Source: an uncultured Muribaculaceae bacterium (GTDB lineage Bacteria > Bacteroidota > Bacteroidia > Bacteroidales > Muribaculaceae). Taken from it: DNA of 43,049 nucleotides. Positions within the stretch are counted from its first letter, which is position 1. Every line of letters begins with the position of its first letter. Location: NCBI GenBank assembly GCA_947629175.1, contig CANRCT010000028.1:1-43049 (forward strand). Reading direction: 5' to 3'. Under the pieces are notes generated by a model, which made no database searches, was not told the DNA's origin, and worked only from the letters and a program-made list of their open reading frames with translations. The translations under genes and the position numbers were made by a program. This document shows positions 31,806 through 39,547 of the stretch, in pieces.

Positions 31806-32837
31806 TTAATCCGGATAGATGGCAGTTTTGATGACGCCGTCTGAGCGGTTGGCGAAGAGGGCATAGGCTTCCTGGATGCGGCTAAGAGGGTAGCGGTGGG
31901 TTATCAGATGGGTTGTGTCAATCCTGCCTTCGGAAATCAGTTGCATGATTTTGTCGCAGTCGCAGGCATCGACACCGCCGGTCTTGAATGTCAGGTTCTT
32001 GCCATACATCCACGGAAGGGGCAATATCTGTTCCTTCTCGTAGAGTGCGACAATCGTAACGATGGCATTCGGTCGGGCACAACGCCATGCGAGTTCAAAC
32101 GTCTCCTCGCCTCCGGCAACCTCAATCACTCGATCAGCTCCTCTTCCCTCTGTCAATGACTTAAGGTTCTCAAGACATTCTGTCGGCTCAACTACATCGA
32201 CATTTGGATAATGCCGGCGCACAAATTCGCGGCGACTTTCATCAGCCTCGCAAATTACTATCTGACGAGGCTTATACAACTGCACACATTCGAGAGTGCA
32301 TAACCCTGTCGGTCCGGCACCGATGATAAGTACAGTGTCTTCCTCGGAAATTTCAGAAATCTTGGCTGCCCAATAGCCTGTGGCGAGTATATCGCCGACA
32401 AACAGAGCCTGCTCATCGCTCACGTTATCAGGAATCGGAGTCAGACCATTGTCGGCGTATGGCACACGGACATATTCCGCCTGACCACCGTCGATGCGGC
32501 ATCCCAGCATCCAGCCTCCGGAGGTGCAGTTGTTCACAAATCCCCGTTTGCAATAGAAGCACTCGCCACAGAACGTCTCGACATTTACGGCAACCCTGTC
32601 GCCCGGCTTAACCTTGGTGACCTCCGAACCGACTGCCTCAACGACGCCAACCAGTTCATGCCCAACGGTAATGCCGACCTCCGCTTGTGGCACAGCCCCA
32701 TGCAAAATGTGAAGGTCCGACGAGCAGATGCTCGAAAGATTAACTCTCACCACGGCATCCTTTGGGTTCAAAATCTCCGGTTTCAGTTTCTCAATCAGCT
32801 CAAACCGCCCAGGCGCAATATATGTCAAAGCTTTCAT
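31806..32837 (-). CDS. zinc-dependent alcohol dehydrogenase
   Basis: A 343-residue medium-chain dehydrogenase. The catalytic zinc site is formed by C38 ('SSICSSDLH') and 'GHELVG'; the structural zinc site is 'CGECFYCKRGFVNNC' with four cysteines. The NAD(P)-binding glycine motif is 'VLIIGAGPTGL'. It oxidises an alcohol or polyol; the substrate is unknown. It starts 8 bp behind rhuM on the same strand, making it the last gene of a leftward accessory operon, an unusual partner for such genes. Confidence 0.88.
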   Translation of the reverse strand: MKALTYIAPGRFELIEKLKPEILNPKDAVVRVNLSSICSSDLHILHGAVPQAEVGITVGHELVGVVEAVGSEVTKVKPGDRVAVNVETFCGECFYCKRGFVNNCTSGGWMLGCRIDGGQAEYVRVPYADNGLTPIPDNVSDEQALFVGDILATGYWAAKISEISEEDTVLIIGAGPTGLCTLECVQLYKPRQIVICEADESRREFVRRHYPNVDVVEPTECLENLKSLTEGRGADRVIEVAGGEETFELAWRCARPNAIVTIVALYEKEQILPLPWMYGKNLTFKTGGVDACDCDKIMQLISEGRIDTTHLITHRYPLSRIQEAYALFANRSDGVIKTAIYPD

Positions 32838-32845
32838 CTCAAATT

Positions 32846-33868
32846 TTATTCTATGTCCAATGGCAGGAGGTTGTCATCGTTGAAGCGGTCGAAATCGGAC
32901 TGAAAGAGCTTGTCCTGAATGACGCGATATTTCTCAAACTCAGTTTCAGCGTATTCTTTAGCTTGTTCGGCTGATACATGTCCGGCATCAGTCAGAACGG
33001 GACGGTCGGTAAGATCAAGAAACCTATCAATACGCTTAGCCCAGTCTTCCATTGTCATAGGAACATGACGCTTTGCCATATCTTCCGCCAAATCAAGAAA
33101 TGAGTTGACAATTCGTCCCATATCCTCCAGCTCACTCTCTTTGAGATAATTTTTGGCAATGATGACATCCGGCTTAACAATCTTCCCGTTGGGAGCATTT
33201 TCCCATGTTGTGAGACCCATATGCTCCTTTTCAGCATTAGCCCGGTCAATTATCAGTTCAGCCGCCGTATGACCATGAACAGCGTAGTGCATCTTATTCT
33301 GAACCTTCTTGAAGAATAGTCTTGTGGTAGGGGCATCTCTGTTGTAGTCGATGGCAGTAGCATAAATATCCGTCAGCTTCTGATAGAAACGTCGCTCGCT
33401 GAGGCGAATCTCTCGTATCTCAGCCAATAAATGCTCAAAATAGTCCTCGCCAATAAACGAACCGTTTTCCATCCTCTTCTTGTCGATCACATATCCGCGT
33501 ATGGCAAACTGACGCAAAACAAACGTACACCATTGCCTGAATTGTGTGGCTCGTGTACTGTTAACACGATACCCGACACTGATAATGGCATCGAGATTAT
33601 AGAAAGTCGTATTATAGTTCTTGCCATCTGAGGCAGTTGTTTCCATTTTGGAAATAACTGAATTTTCCGAAAGTTCTCCACTTTCGAAAATATTCTTTAG
33701 ATGCTTGCTAATGGCTGGAACTCCTACATCAAAAAGTTCTGCCATAGCTTTCTGCGTACACCAAACAGATTCGTTATGGTAGACTACCTGCACGCCATCT
33801 TCCTTCCCCTCAATCTGAAAGATCAGGAATTCCGCAGTGCTGTTTAGTATTTCAAACTTCTTCGGCAT
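32846..33868 (-). CDS. RhuM family protein
   Basis: A 340-residue protein of the RhuM family: 'VWCTQKAMAELFDVGVPAIS', 'NTTFYNLDAIISVGYRVNS' and 'FRQWCTFVLRQFAIRGYVID' are its signature, and the second half is helical ('TTRLFFKKVQNKMHYAVHGH'). I chose the ATG at 33868; a GTG at 33877 would add three residues. RhuM was first noted on a Salmonella pathogenicity island and is widespread in mobile and defence-rich regions; its function is unknown. The N-terminal part looks like a DNA-binding module related to phage Bro/KilA-type proteins. It follows the VbhA-like ORF by 24 bp. Confidence 0.88.
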   Translation of the reverse strand: MPKKFEILNSTAEFLIFQIEGKEDGVQVVYHNESVWCTQKAMAELFDVGVPAISKHLKNIFESGELSENSVISKMETTASDGKNYNTTFYNLDAIISVGYRVNSTRATQFRQWCTFVLRQFAIRGYVIDKKRMENGSFIGEDYFEHLLAEIREIRLSERRFYQKLTDIYATAIDYNRDAPTTRLFFKKVQNKMHYAVHGHTAAELIIDRANAEKEHMGLTTWENAPNGKIVKPDVIIAKNYLKESELEDMGRIVNSFLDLAEDMAKRHVPMTMEDWAKRIDRFLDLTDRPVLTDAGHVSAEQAKEYAETEFEKYRVIQDKLFQSDFDRFNDDNLLPLDIE

Positions 33869-33892
33869 AATGGTCACAAATCAGTAAAAACG

Positions 33893-34069
33893 TTAGATAT
33901 AGGAAATATTGATATTCATAGTCTGTTCAAGCAGAAATTCCGACGGCTTTAATCGGTCAACATCCTGCAAACCGATAGCCATCGACCAGTTACGCGCATG
34001 TTCCTCCACTCCCGGTTTCCGGGAAGCAAGATACTGCTCAAACTCCTTATATCTGTCTTCGCCCGCCAT
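33893..34069 (-). CDS. 58-residue VbhA-like antitoxin ORF without its Fic partner
   Basis: A short frame, 'MAGEDRYKEFEQYLASRKPG', then 'ARNWSMAIGLQDVDRLKPSE' and 'FLLEQTMNINISYI'. The pattern W-x-x-AIGLQ-x-VD-x-LKPSE-x-L resembles the small antitoxin of VbhA/VbhT Fic modules, but it stops just where the inhibitory helix motif should be and no Fic gene follows; rhuM does. It may be a truncated antitoxin left after loss of the Fic toxin, or a separate small protein that works with RhuM. It lies 23 bp after the DUF2075 gene and 24 bp before rhuM. Confidence 0.55.
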   Translation of the reverse strand: MAGEDRYKEFEQYLASRKPGVEEHARNWSMAIGLQDVDRLKPSEFLLEQTMNINISYI

Positions 34070-34092
34070 AATGTCCTGTATTTATCGAAGCA

Positions 34093-36228
34093 TCATATTT
34101 CTTCCATGCCGAGGCTTTTGAAGTAGCGGTAGGTGCAATCATAAAACGACGGCAAACGAGTAGAGTCTTCAGGAAAACCTTCCGGAGTTGTATGTCCGTT
34201 GCCTTCGGGGACACATATCACCATTCCCTGACGGGCACGTGTCAGCAGCACACGATACGCATTCAGCATATATTTTTGCACTTCAAGATTTCTTTCTGGC
34301 CTCCATTCAGTCCGGCCGTTGAATTTCCAGAACGTCCATTCGCCATTTTCATAACGCATGTCTGCATCCCAAAGCACACAGGAGAAATCTACTTCAAGTC
34401 CTTGCACCTGTATTTCGGTAGCCGCTTCCTCAAGATAATTCGATGACCTTACGTCAGTTTTATCCTCAAGAAACCAGTGCACGGCATTGTCTTCGTCTTG
34501 TGGAAGCACATGCACGGCTAAAGGCTTGAATCGGGCTGAAGCTTTTGAAATAAGGATACCTGTTTGCTGAGAACCACGAGCTTGTTGCCTAAGCCACTGT
34601 CGGGCTTTATTCATGTCGCGAGTGAGCATTATTGGATATCCGTGACTAACAACATCCTTATATAAATCAACAGCATCGGAGTTGAACGATAGCAGGGAAT
34701 GAACAAATGCTGATAATCGTTCTGCTCTGAAAGAACGAAGACTTACGCCGAGATGGAGTTTATCTGAAAATACAACATTCTGGTTGTATTCAAGTAGTTC
34801 GTTAACTTTTCCTTCAGCATATTCAGGTTCAGTCAATTTGTTGGAAATATAAACATTCCAATGGGGAAAGTGCTCATTGAGTGCTATAATCCATTCGGAA
34901 ATACCGGCTTCTCCTGTATTTATTTCTTGTCCACCTCCTATAAGGCATATAATAGTAGCCCAATCTTCTCTTTGGTCGAGCGACCAGATAAGAAATGCAG
35001 CTTCTGACATAGGGAAGTTGGGAACCTTAAGCTTGTTTCCGTATGTACCACCTCGTTTTAGATAGTCAGCAATTCGTTTGTGGGTCCAGGCTCGTTGTGC
35101 TTCATCAAATATCGCGACATGTTCAACTTCTCCATATCCACTTTGCTGAAGTTTAACGGCTTTATCGGGATCGATTTCGAGTTTGCCGTCTACTACCGGG
35201 TTCTTGATCTTAGCAAGCATATTATCTCTATATCGGTGGATAATCTGGATGAACTTACTAACCTCCCGGCGCGAATCCGAAAGCTTTTTACTTTCGCCAT
35301 TTTCTTTCGATTTCCTATAGTCGTCACGCGCAAGAGCTTCTGTCAAAACGGCTACAAGAGGGCCATTGCCTGAAAGGTAAACGGCGCCGTCATCCTCATT
35401 GAATGTCCCGTCATCCTGATAAGATTGTTTGACAGCTACATCAAGACCGACTAACGTTTTTCCCGCGCCGGGGACACCGGTAACAAAACAAATACTCTTC
35501 TCACCCTTTTTCTTCGAACGATTTATTACTGCAAGAATATATGCGATAGTGGCGTCGGTAGTTACTTTATCTGCCTCGTGTCTGGTTATGTCCTCTACTG
35601 AATGATTTTCGTATAGAGAACGCGCAGCTTCGATAATCGTAGGCGTGGGAGTATACGGACTGATAATCCAGTCTTTTATAGTGCCTAGCTGATTTGCATT
35701 TTCATGACTAAGCACTTCGAAAATAATCTCATGGAGACCAGCCTCTCCTGTGATAAGAGGATTGTAAATTGAATCATCATATACCGACGCAGTAAACAGC
35801 CTCGACGAAGTTTCGTGCTTGGTAGGTATTAAAACCGGGACAATAATGCGATCATGGCTAAAGCGATGAAAATTCTTTAGATCAAGCGCATAGTCCATCA
35901 CTTGTTCTACGTCTGACTGCAGAGCATCCTTCTGCCCCACTTTGAATTCAAGGCAGAAAATGATTCCTCTCAAAAGTAAAACGCCATCTATGCGTTTACC
36001 GAGACGCGGTATATCATATTCAAATATAATATCAGCTTCTTCTTCCTTCCATGGTAAAAGAACATCTTGCAGCAGGTGGATTTCTCCTAACCAAGCCTCG
36101 TCAGTCGTAGTCAACGTTTGTCCATGAAACGCATCGTGAATGCGTCCCAGAACTGAATACGGATCGGATTCAATGAAAGATTTGAAATCCGATTTATATA
36201 GACATCTATTTGTCGGTTTAATGGCCAT
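34093..36228 (-). CDS. PD-(D/E)XK nuclease-DUF2075 helicase-like protein
   Basis: A 711-residue protein. Residues ~60-130 look like a PD-(D/E)XK nuclease core: D81 in 'GKRIDGVLLL' and E94-x-K96 in 'IFCLEFKVGQ'. Residues ~245-700 are a superfamily 1 helicase-like ATPase of the DUF2075 (Schlafen group 3-like) type: Walker A 'GVPGAGKT' 251-258, Walker B 'VAIFDEAQRAW' with D375-E376, 'LIGGGQEINTGEAG', and motif VI 'RVLLTRARQGM'. Nuclease-helicase fusions of this kind are frequent in anti-phage and mobile-element conflict systems; such a role here is inference. First gene of a leftward operon with the VbhA-like ORF, rhuM and an alcohol dehydrogenase. Confidence 0.85.
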   Translation of the reverse strand: MAIKPTNRCLYKSDFKSFIESDPYSVLGRIHDAFHGQTLTTTDEAWLGEIHLLQDVLLPWKEEEADIIFEYDIPRLGKRIDGVLLLRGIIFCLEFKVGQKDALQSDVEQVMDYALDLKNFHRFSHDRIIVPVLIPTKHETSSRLFTASVYDDSIYNPLITGEAGLHEIIFEVLSHENANQLGTIKDWIISPYTPTPTIIEAARSLYENHSVEDITRHEADKVTTDATIAYILAVINRSKKKGEKSICFVTGVPGAGKTLVGLDVAVKQSYQDDGTFNEDDGAVYLSGNGPLVAVLTEALARDDYRKSKENGESKKLSDSRREVSKFIQIIHRYRDNMLAKIKNPVVDGKLEIDPDKAVKLQQSGYGEVEHVAIFDEAQRAWTHKRIADYLKRGGTYGNKLKVPNFPMSEAAFLIWSLDQREDWATIICLIGGGQEINTGEAGISEWIIALNEHFPHWNVYISNKLTEPEYAEGKVNELLEYNQNVVFSDKLHLGVSLRSFRAERLSAFVHSLLSFNSDAVDLYKDVVSHGYPIMLTRDMNKARQWLRQQARGSQQTGILISKASARFKPLAVHVLPQDEDNAVHWFLEDKTDVRSSNYLEEAATEIQVQGLEVDFSCVLWDADMRYENGEWTFWKFNGRTEWRPERNLEVQKYMLNAYRVLLTRARQGMVICVPEGNGHTTPEGFPEDSTRLPSFYDCTYRYFKSLGMEEI

Positions 36229-36252
36229 TGAAGATTTGGATATTCTTATTTA

Positions 36253-36282
36253 CAAATTTAGCTATAAACCCTGACATGGCAA
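36253..36282 (-). promoter_or_regulatory. promoter of the DUF2075-RhuM operon
   Basis: Minus strand: TTG (36280-36282), a 19-bp spacer, TAAATTTG (36253-36260), an exact TAnnTTTG match, 24 bp before the ATG. Confidence 0.65.
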
Positions 36283-36301
36283 TGAAACATGCTGAGAAAC
36301 A

Positions 36302-36341
36302 TAAAACGCCCCGGCAAGAAGGAGAGTCTTATCGGGGCGTT
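36302..36341 (-). terminator. terminator for the leftward mobilization region
   Basis: AACGCCCC (36305-36312) pairs with GGGGCGTT (36334-36341). On the minus strand the stem is followed by TTTTAT. It closes transcription coming from the pseudogene and mobilization genes to the right. Confidence 0.7.
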
Positions 36342-36375
36342 GGTCAAAGGGTTATGGGCGTATTAGCGGATGGAA

Positions 36376-36884
36376 TCAGAGGCGGATGCAGGCGATGCGG
36401 CAGCCGGGCATTTGTCCGGTGATGAGGGGCTGGCTGTCTTCGTCGGCGAAGTGGAGGACCGCGAAGCATAGGCGATGGCTTGTCCGAGCCAACCCGTGAG
36501 TCTTGGCGGTCTGTTTCAGCCAGTGGATGAAGTGTTGGCTCGGTCCAGCCTCGCCGCTGCTACGCGGTCATCTCGGCATGGATGACATCCTGTGTGCCTC
36601 GGATGCTGATGCGGATGATTATGAGCGTCATGTCGGGAATTCCGAGATGGCCTTCGGAGCGCTCCCCACAGGCGGAACTGGATGGTGCGGTCCTCGCCGA
36701 AGTAGTGGATGCAGGCTCCGACGGAGTTCCAGTCGAGAGTGGCATCATCGGGGTCGCTGCCGAATACTTCTGTGATATATGCGCGGAAGTCGAGGAAGAA
36801 GTCCACGATGGCGTCGCGGGTTGTGGATTTGATTTCTTGCATGTGTGGTGCGGGTGTTAAAGGGTTAAACAAGCGATTTTGCAT
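36376..36884 (-). pseudogene. frameshifted paralog of the 139-aa gene at 36857-37276
   Basis: Three frames together rebuild a protein like its intact neighbour. Frame 1: 'LDWNSVGACIHYFGEDRTIQ', 'FRLWG' (to about 36670). Frame 2: 'SEGHLGIPDMTLIIIRISIR' to 'IHAEMTA' (stop near 36560). Frame 3: 'EAGPSQHFIHWLKQTAKTHG' to 'TGQMPGCRIACIRL' with a TGA at 36376-36378. The neighbour reads 'LDWNCVGATARYHGQNRAFE', 'HFGIPDMTVIV' and 'VPGCKIACLTL' at the same places. Two frameshifts therefore break the copy. A start at 36884 overlaps the paralog's end; Met at 36842 ('MQEIKSTTRD') is the alternative. The function is unknown. Confidence 0.7.
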
Positions 36885-37276
36885 CCGGGTACCTGATTTG
36901 GTGCGTCCGTGGGGGCGTGGCTCTCGTCGGCGATGTGGCGGAATCCGTTAGCTTTTGCCGCATCGCGTAGCCATAAAGATACGGCATCGGCTTCTGCCTG
37001 AGGTTTCGCCGCGAGCCAGGAGATGTGGAACACGGAAACGATGACGGTCATGTCTGGTATTCCGAAATGTCCGTCAGAATGTTCCCACAGGCGGAACTCG
37101 AATGCTCGGTTCTGTCCGTGGTAACGAGCTGTTGCACCGACGCAGTTCCAGTCGAGCATGAGCTGGTCGGTAGTTGCTGAATAGTTCTCTACCATGAATT
37201 CGCAGAAGTCATAGTAGAAGGCCTTGATACTCATCTGAGCACCTGCCGAGATGGGATTGAAAGAATTTGATTGCAT
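36857..37276 (-). CDS. conserved accessory protein of unknown function
   Basis: A 139-residue protein, 'MQSNSFNPISAGAQMSIKAF' at the start; a longer reading would begin at 37336. I do not recognise the family. It has no signal or membrane segment. A tandem, frameshifted copy lies directly downstream, so the gene was duplicated. The shared core is 'LDWN.VGA...Y.G..R...FRLW' followed by 'GIPDMT', and both copies end in 'PGC.IAC'. It belongs to the leftward run behind the relaxase and is likely cargo or an accessory gene of the mobilizable element. Confidence 0.65.
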   Translation of the reverse strand: MQSNSFNPISAGAQMSIKAFYYDFCEFMVENYSATTDQLMLDWNCVGATARYHGQNRAFEFRLWEHSDGHFGIPDMTVIVSVFHISWLAAKPQAEADAVSLWLRDAAKANGFRHIADESHAPTDAPNQVPGCKIACLTL

Positions 37277-37302
37277 TGTTTGTTGAGTTTGAGGTTTGTG
37301 AA

Positions 37303-38088
37303 TTACCAGAGTAGATTGCCTGATTCCGGTGTCCATGAGTCGGAGGGTCGGAAATAGACGTGGGTACGCTCGGCGCGTTTGCGGCGTTCATGTCGGATGG
37401 TCATTGCCTTTATGCTGTCCTGTTCCTGACGGGTTCCGACCATCATTGCCTCTTCGCGGAGCATCATGTTGCGGATGCCTTCGGTGTCATAGCTAACGCG
37501 CTCGTAACGGTAGAGCCATTCGACTTTCTGGAGGTGCTCGTTCTCTTTATAGAGATTGTAGCACCAGATGCCAAGACCGACAGCGATAAGCAATAAGGCT
37601 CCCGCAACGGCATAAACCCATTTGGGAATTGCCGCCCAGATAGCGCCGTTGACGATGCTATACATCCGGTCTGTGAGTCGCTTTGCGGATTCATTGAGTC
37701 CGTTAATCTGGCTTGTGAACTCATTCCGGATACCGATATGAAGGGCCTTAGCGACGTTCTTGTCAAGTCCGTCCTTGAAGGCTTGGACGAAGGCTTCTGC
37801 TATTTCCTTCGGGAACTGAGAGAAGTCGAGACTTTTGAGTGCATCGACTTTTTGTTTGACGAATGCTGCATCAACGAGCTTTTTCACTGACTCGTTGGTG
37901 GCGATGTTCTCGGGCAGCTCCACTTGGATTTTCTCCGGGATTGCCGATGCCGACGGTTCCGTCTGCACAGGCTCGGATACCAGTCTGGTGTCAATTCCTG
38001 TAAGTATATCCTTATTCTCTTTCGCGATTTTGAGAAGGTCGTCAATCTTCTCGTCTTGTTTCTTGACGAGTGAGTATAAATCTGCCAT
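37303..38088 (-). CDS. coiled-coil membrane protein downstream of the relaxase
   Basis: A 261-residue protein with an N-terminal coiled-coil stretch (about 1-35, 'LVKKQDEKIDDLLKIAKENK'), a helical middle, one membrane segment at about 158-178 ('WVYAVAGALLLIAVGLGIWC') and a charged C-terminal tail rich in R and E. The start codon shares one base with the relaxase stop (TAATG), so the two are translated together. Genes in this place in Bacteroides mobilization regions often help couple the relaxosome to a transfer channel; that role is inference. Confidence 0.7.
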   Translation of the reverse strand: MADLYSLVKKQDEKIDDLLKIAKENKDILTGIDTRLVSEPVQTEPSASAIPEKIQVELPENIATNESVKKLVDAAFVKQKVDALKSLDFSQFPKEIAEAFVQAFKDGLDKNVAKALHIGIRNEFTSQINGLNESAKRLTDRMYSIVNGAIWAAIPKWVYAVAGALLLIAVGLGIWCYNLYKENEHLQKVEWLYRYERVSYDTEGIRNMMLREEAMMVGTRQEQDSIKAMTIRHERRKRAERTHVYFRPSDSWTPESGNLLW

Positions 38089-39035
38089 TACAGTGATCTT
38101 CCTTTTTTCTTTTTGGGTTTCTTTTTCATTCTGTTGATAAAGGATTGTTCCTCGGGGTCATAGCCGGGCCCGACTTGGAACAGTCCGCCGATAGCCTGAC
38201 ATCCGGTTTCGATTATGTTCTCCACGACGTTCGCCACCGGAGCCTCCTTGACCTTTGCCATTACCGAAATCGGTGCCGATTGCTGAGGCTGTGTCTCTTT
38301 TATTCCGGCATTCTTGGCAAAGAATTTATCAAGACGCTTGTAGGAAAAAGCGCGGTCAATCTTCGAGCCGTTGAAGGTGAATTCGTCGTCGGAGAAGCGT
38401 ATGCCCTGCGGTTTGCCTGTGTCGCGGTCGTTGTAAAATTCGACTGTTATACCAGCCGGAGCGAGGCGACGGCGGAACTCGTCCCACGATTTGCAGCGGT
38501 ACATCGCCGCCTGAATCTTAGGCTTCATCTCGGCAATAGCATCCTCATACAGCCTCTTTTTCGGCGAAATAGTCAATCCGTATTTCAGTTTGATAGCCTT
38601 GGTCGCATCACGGCTTTTGTCAAAATTTTTACTTTCGTCAATGGCTTTACCGTGGAGATTGACGCGATTATAGACGATATGAAAGTGCGGAGAGCCGGTT
38701 TCGAGATGACGCACAATCATATATTGCGTGTCCCGAATGCCCATACATTCCATATATTCTTTAGCCAGCTGCACCATAAACTCATCGGTGAGACGGGGCA
38801 AATCTGCCCTGTCGAAACTCACGGCGATATGTCCGATGGGCTTGCTGATTCTCTTGTTGAGACTCGCCCCGATGTCGAAACTGTCCACAATTCGGCGGTA
38901 ATCGTTGCCGAGAATCCCGTCGGAATCTATCACTCGCCAAGTATCGTCGGTGAACTGTTCCTTGTCGTGAAACTCACGCATAACATAGCCGACAATATCG
39001 GCTGCGGCTCCTTTTGCGAGTATTTTTGCTATCAT
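38088..39035 (-). CDS. MobA-type relaxase / mobilization nuclease
   Basis: A 315-residue relaxase. The start 'MIAKILAKGAAADIVGYV' at 39035 overlaps the mobC stop (ATGA); a longer frame begins at 39125. The relaxase core includes Y17, a candidate nicking tyrosine, and the three-histidine metal motif 'VRHLETGSPHFHIVYNRV' (H110, H117, H119). It should nick the oriT strand, bind its 5' end and lead it during conjugal mobilization. The region after ~130 is a C-terminal extension typical of Bacteroides mobilizable elements. No type IV secretion genes are seen, so transfer would need a helper. Confidence 0.9.
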   Translation of the reverse strand: MIAKILAKGAAADIVGYVMREFHDKEQFTDDTWRVIDSDGILGNDYRRIVDSFDIGASLNKRISKPIGHIAVSFDRADLPRLTDEFMVQLAKEYMECMGIRDTQYMIVRHLETGSPHFHIVYNRVNLHGKAIDESKNFDKSRDATKAIKLKYGLTISPKKRLYEDAIAEMKPKIQAAMYRCKSWDEFRRRLAPAGITVEFYNDRDTGKPQGIRFSDDEFTFNGSKIDRAFSYKRLDKFFAKNAGIKETQPQQSAPISVMAKVKEAPVANVVENIIETGCQAIGGLFQVGPGYDPEEQSFINRMKKKPKKKKGRSL

Positions 39036-39418
39036 AACAGAGAGGAATTTGATGTTTTCAACTTGCCGAGAGTGGCTAAAATTCCATCGAGACAAGCCTC
39101 GGCTTTTCGCTTTGTCGAGGGCCATGCGTTAGCCTGACACGCCTTGACTTGAGCGTTTAGATTCTTGCCTTGATACATCAGTTCGCGTATTGCTTCACGT
39201 TCAAAATCGGTGAGACGACCGACAACCGAGAGCCGGAAGGCTGCGATTCTAAGCAGTTCGGCAATGCTGACACCAGCGGCTGCGGCCTTGGCTTTCACCT
39301 CACGCTCTTCCGCATCGGTAAAATTCACAGAGACTTTTCGGTCTCTCTTATCACTGTATTCCTTCTTTGGTCGCCCGCGGAGTTTCACACCGGGAGCGTC
39401 CTGATTGAACTTTCTCAT
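39032..39418 (-). CDS. mobC: MobC-like relaxosome accessory protein
   Basis: A 128-residue protein with a ribbon-helix-helix part (about 25-65, 'RDRKVSVNFTDAEEREVKAK') and a MobC-type C-terminus ('LTDFEREAIRELMYQGKNLN'). MobC binds near oriT and helps the relaxase open the nick site. It is the first gene of the mobC-relaxase-membrane protein operon. Directly upstream lies a region of nested inverted repeats that is the likely oriT. The stop overlaps the relaxase start by four bases. Confidence 0.88.
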   Translation of the reverse strand: MRKFNQDAPGVKLRGRPKKEYSDKRDRKVSVNFTDAEEREVKAKAAAAGVSIAELLRIAAFRLSVVGRLTDFEREAIRELMYQGKNLNAQVKACQANAWPSTKRKAEACLDGILATLGKLKTSNSSLL

Positions 39419-39425
39419 TCGTTGG

Positions 39426-39528
39426 GTTGGGGATGGTGCCCGCAGGGAACAGAGAGCGTCCTATGGGATGCGAGGGGGTTCGGGTTGGGAATTTTTTACC
39501 TCCCGAAACATACCCTTGCATCCCCAAC
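39426..39528. other. candidate origin of transfer (oriT), nested inverted repeats
   Basis: Just upstream of mobC. Outer pair GTTGGGGATG (39426-39435) and CATCCCCAAC (39519-39528), exact. A second pair GGGATGCGAGGG (39465-39476) and CCCTTGCATCCC (39513-39524), one wobble, competes with or extends the outer pair. An inner pair TTCGGG (39479-39484) and CCCGAA (39502-39507) surrounds a T-rich loop. Position and design fit an oriT, but the nick site is not identified. Confidence 0.55.
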
Positions 39529-39547
39529 TAATCCACTATCGTTTCTT

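Noticed and set aside
38145-39137. 330-aa plus-strand frame over the relaxase
   Set aside because: Antisense to the relaxase and mobC, which have clear family motifs and overlapping starts and stops.
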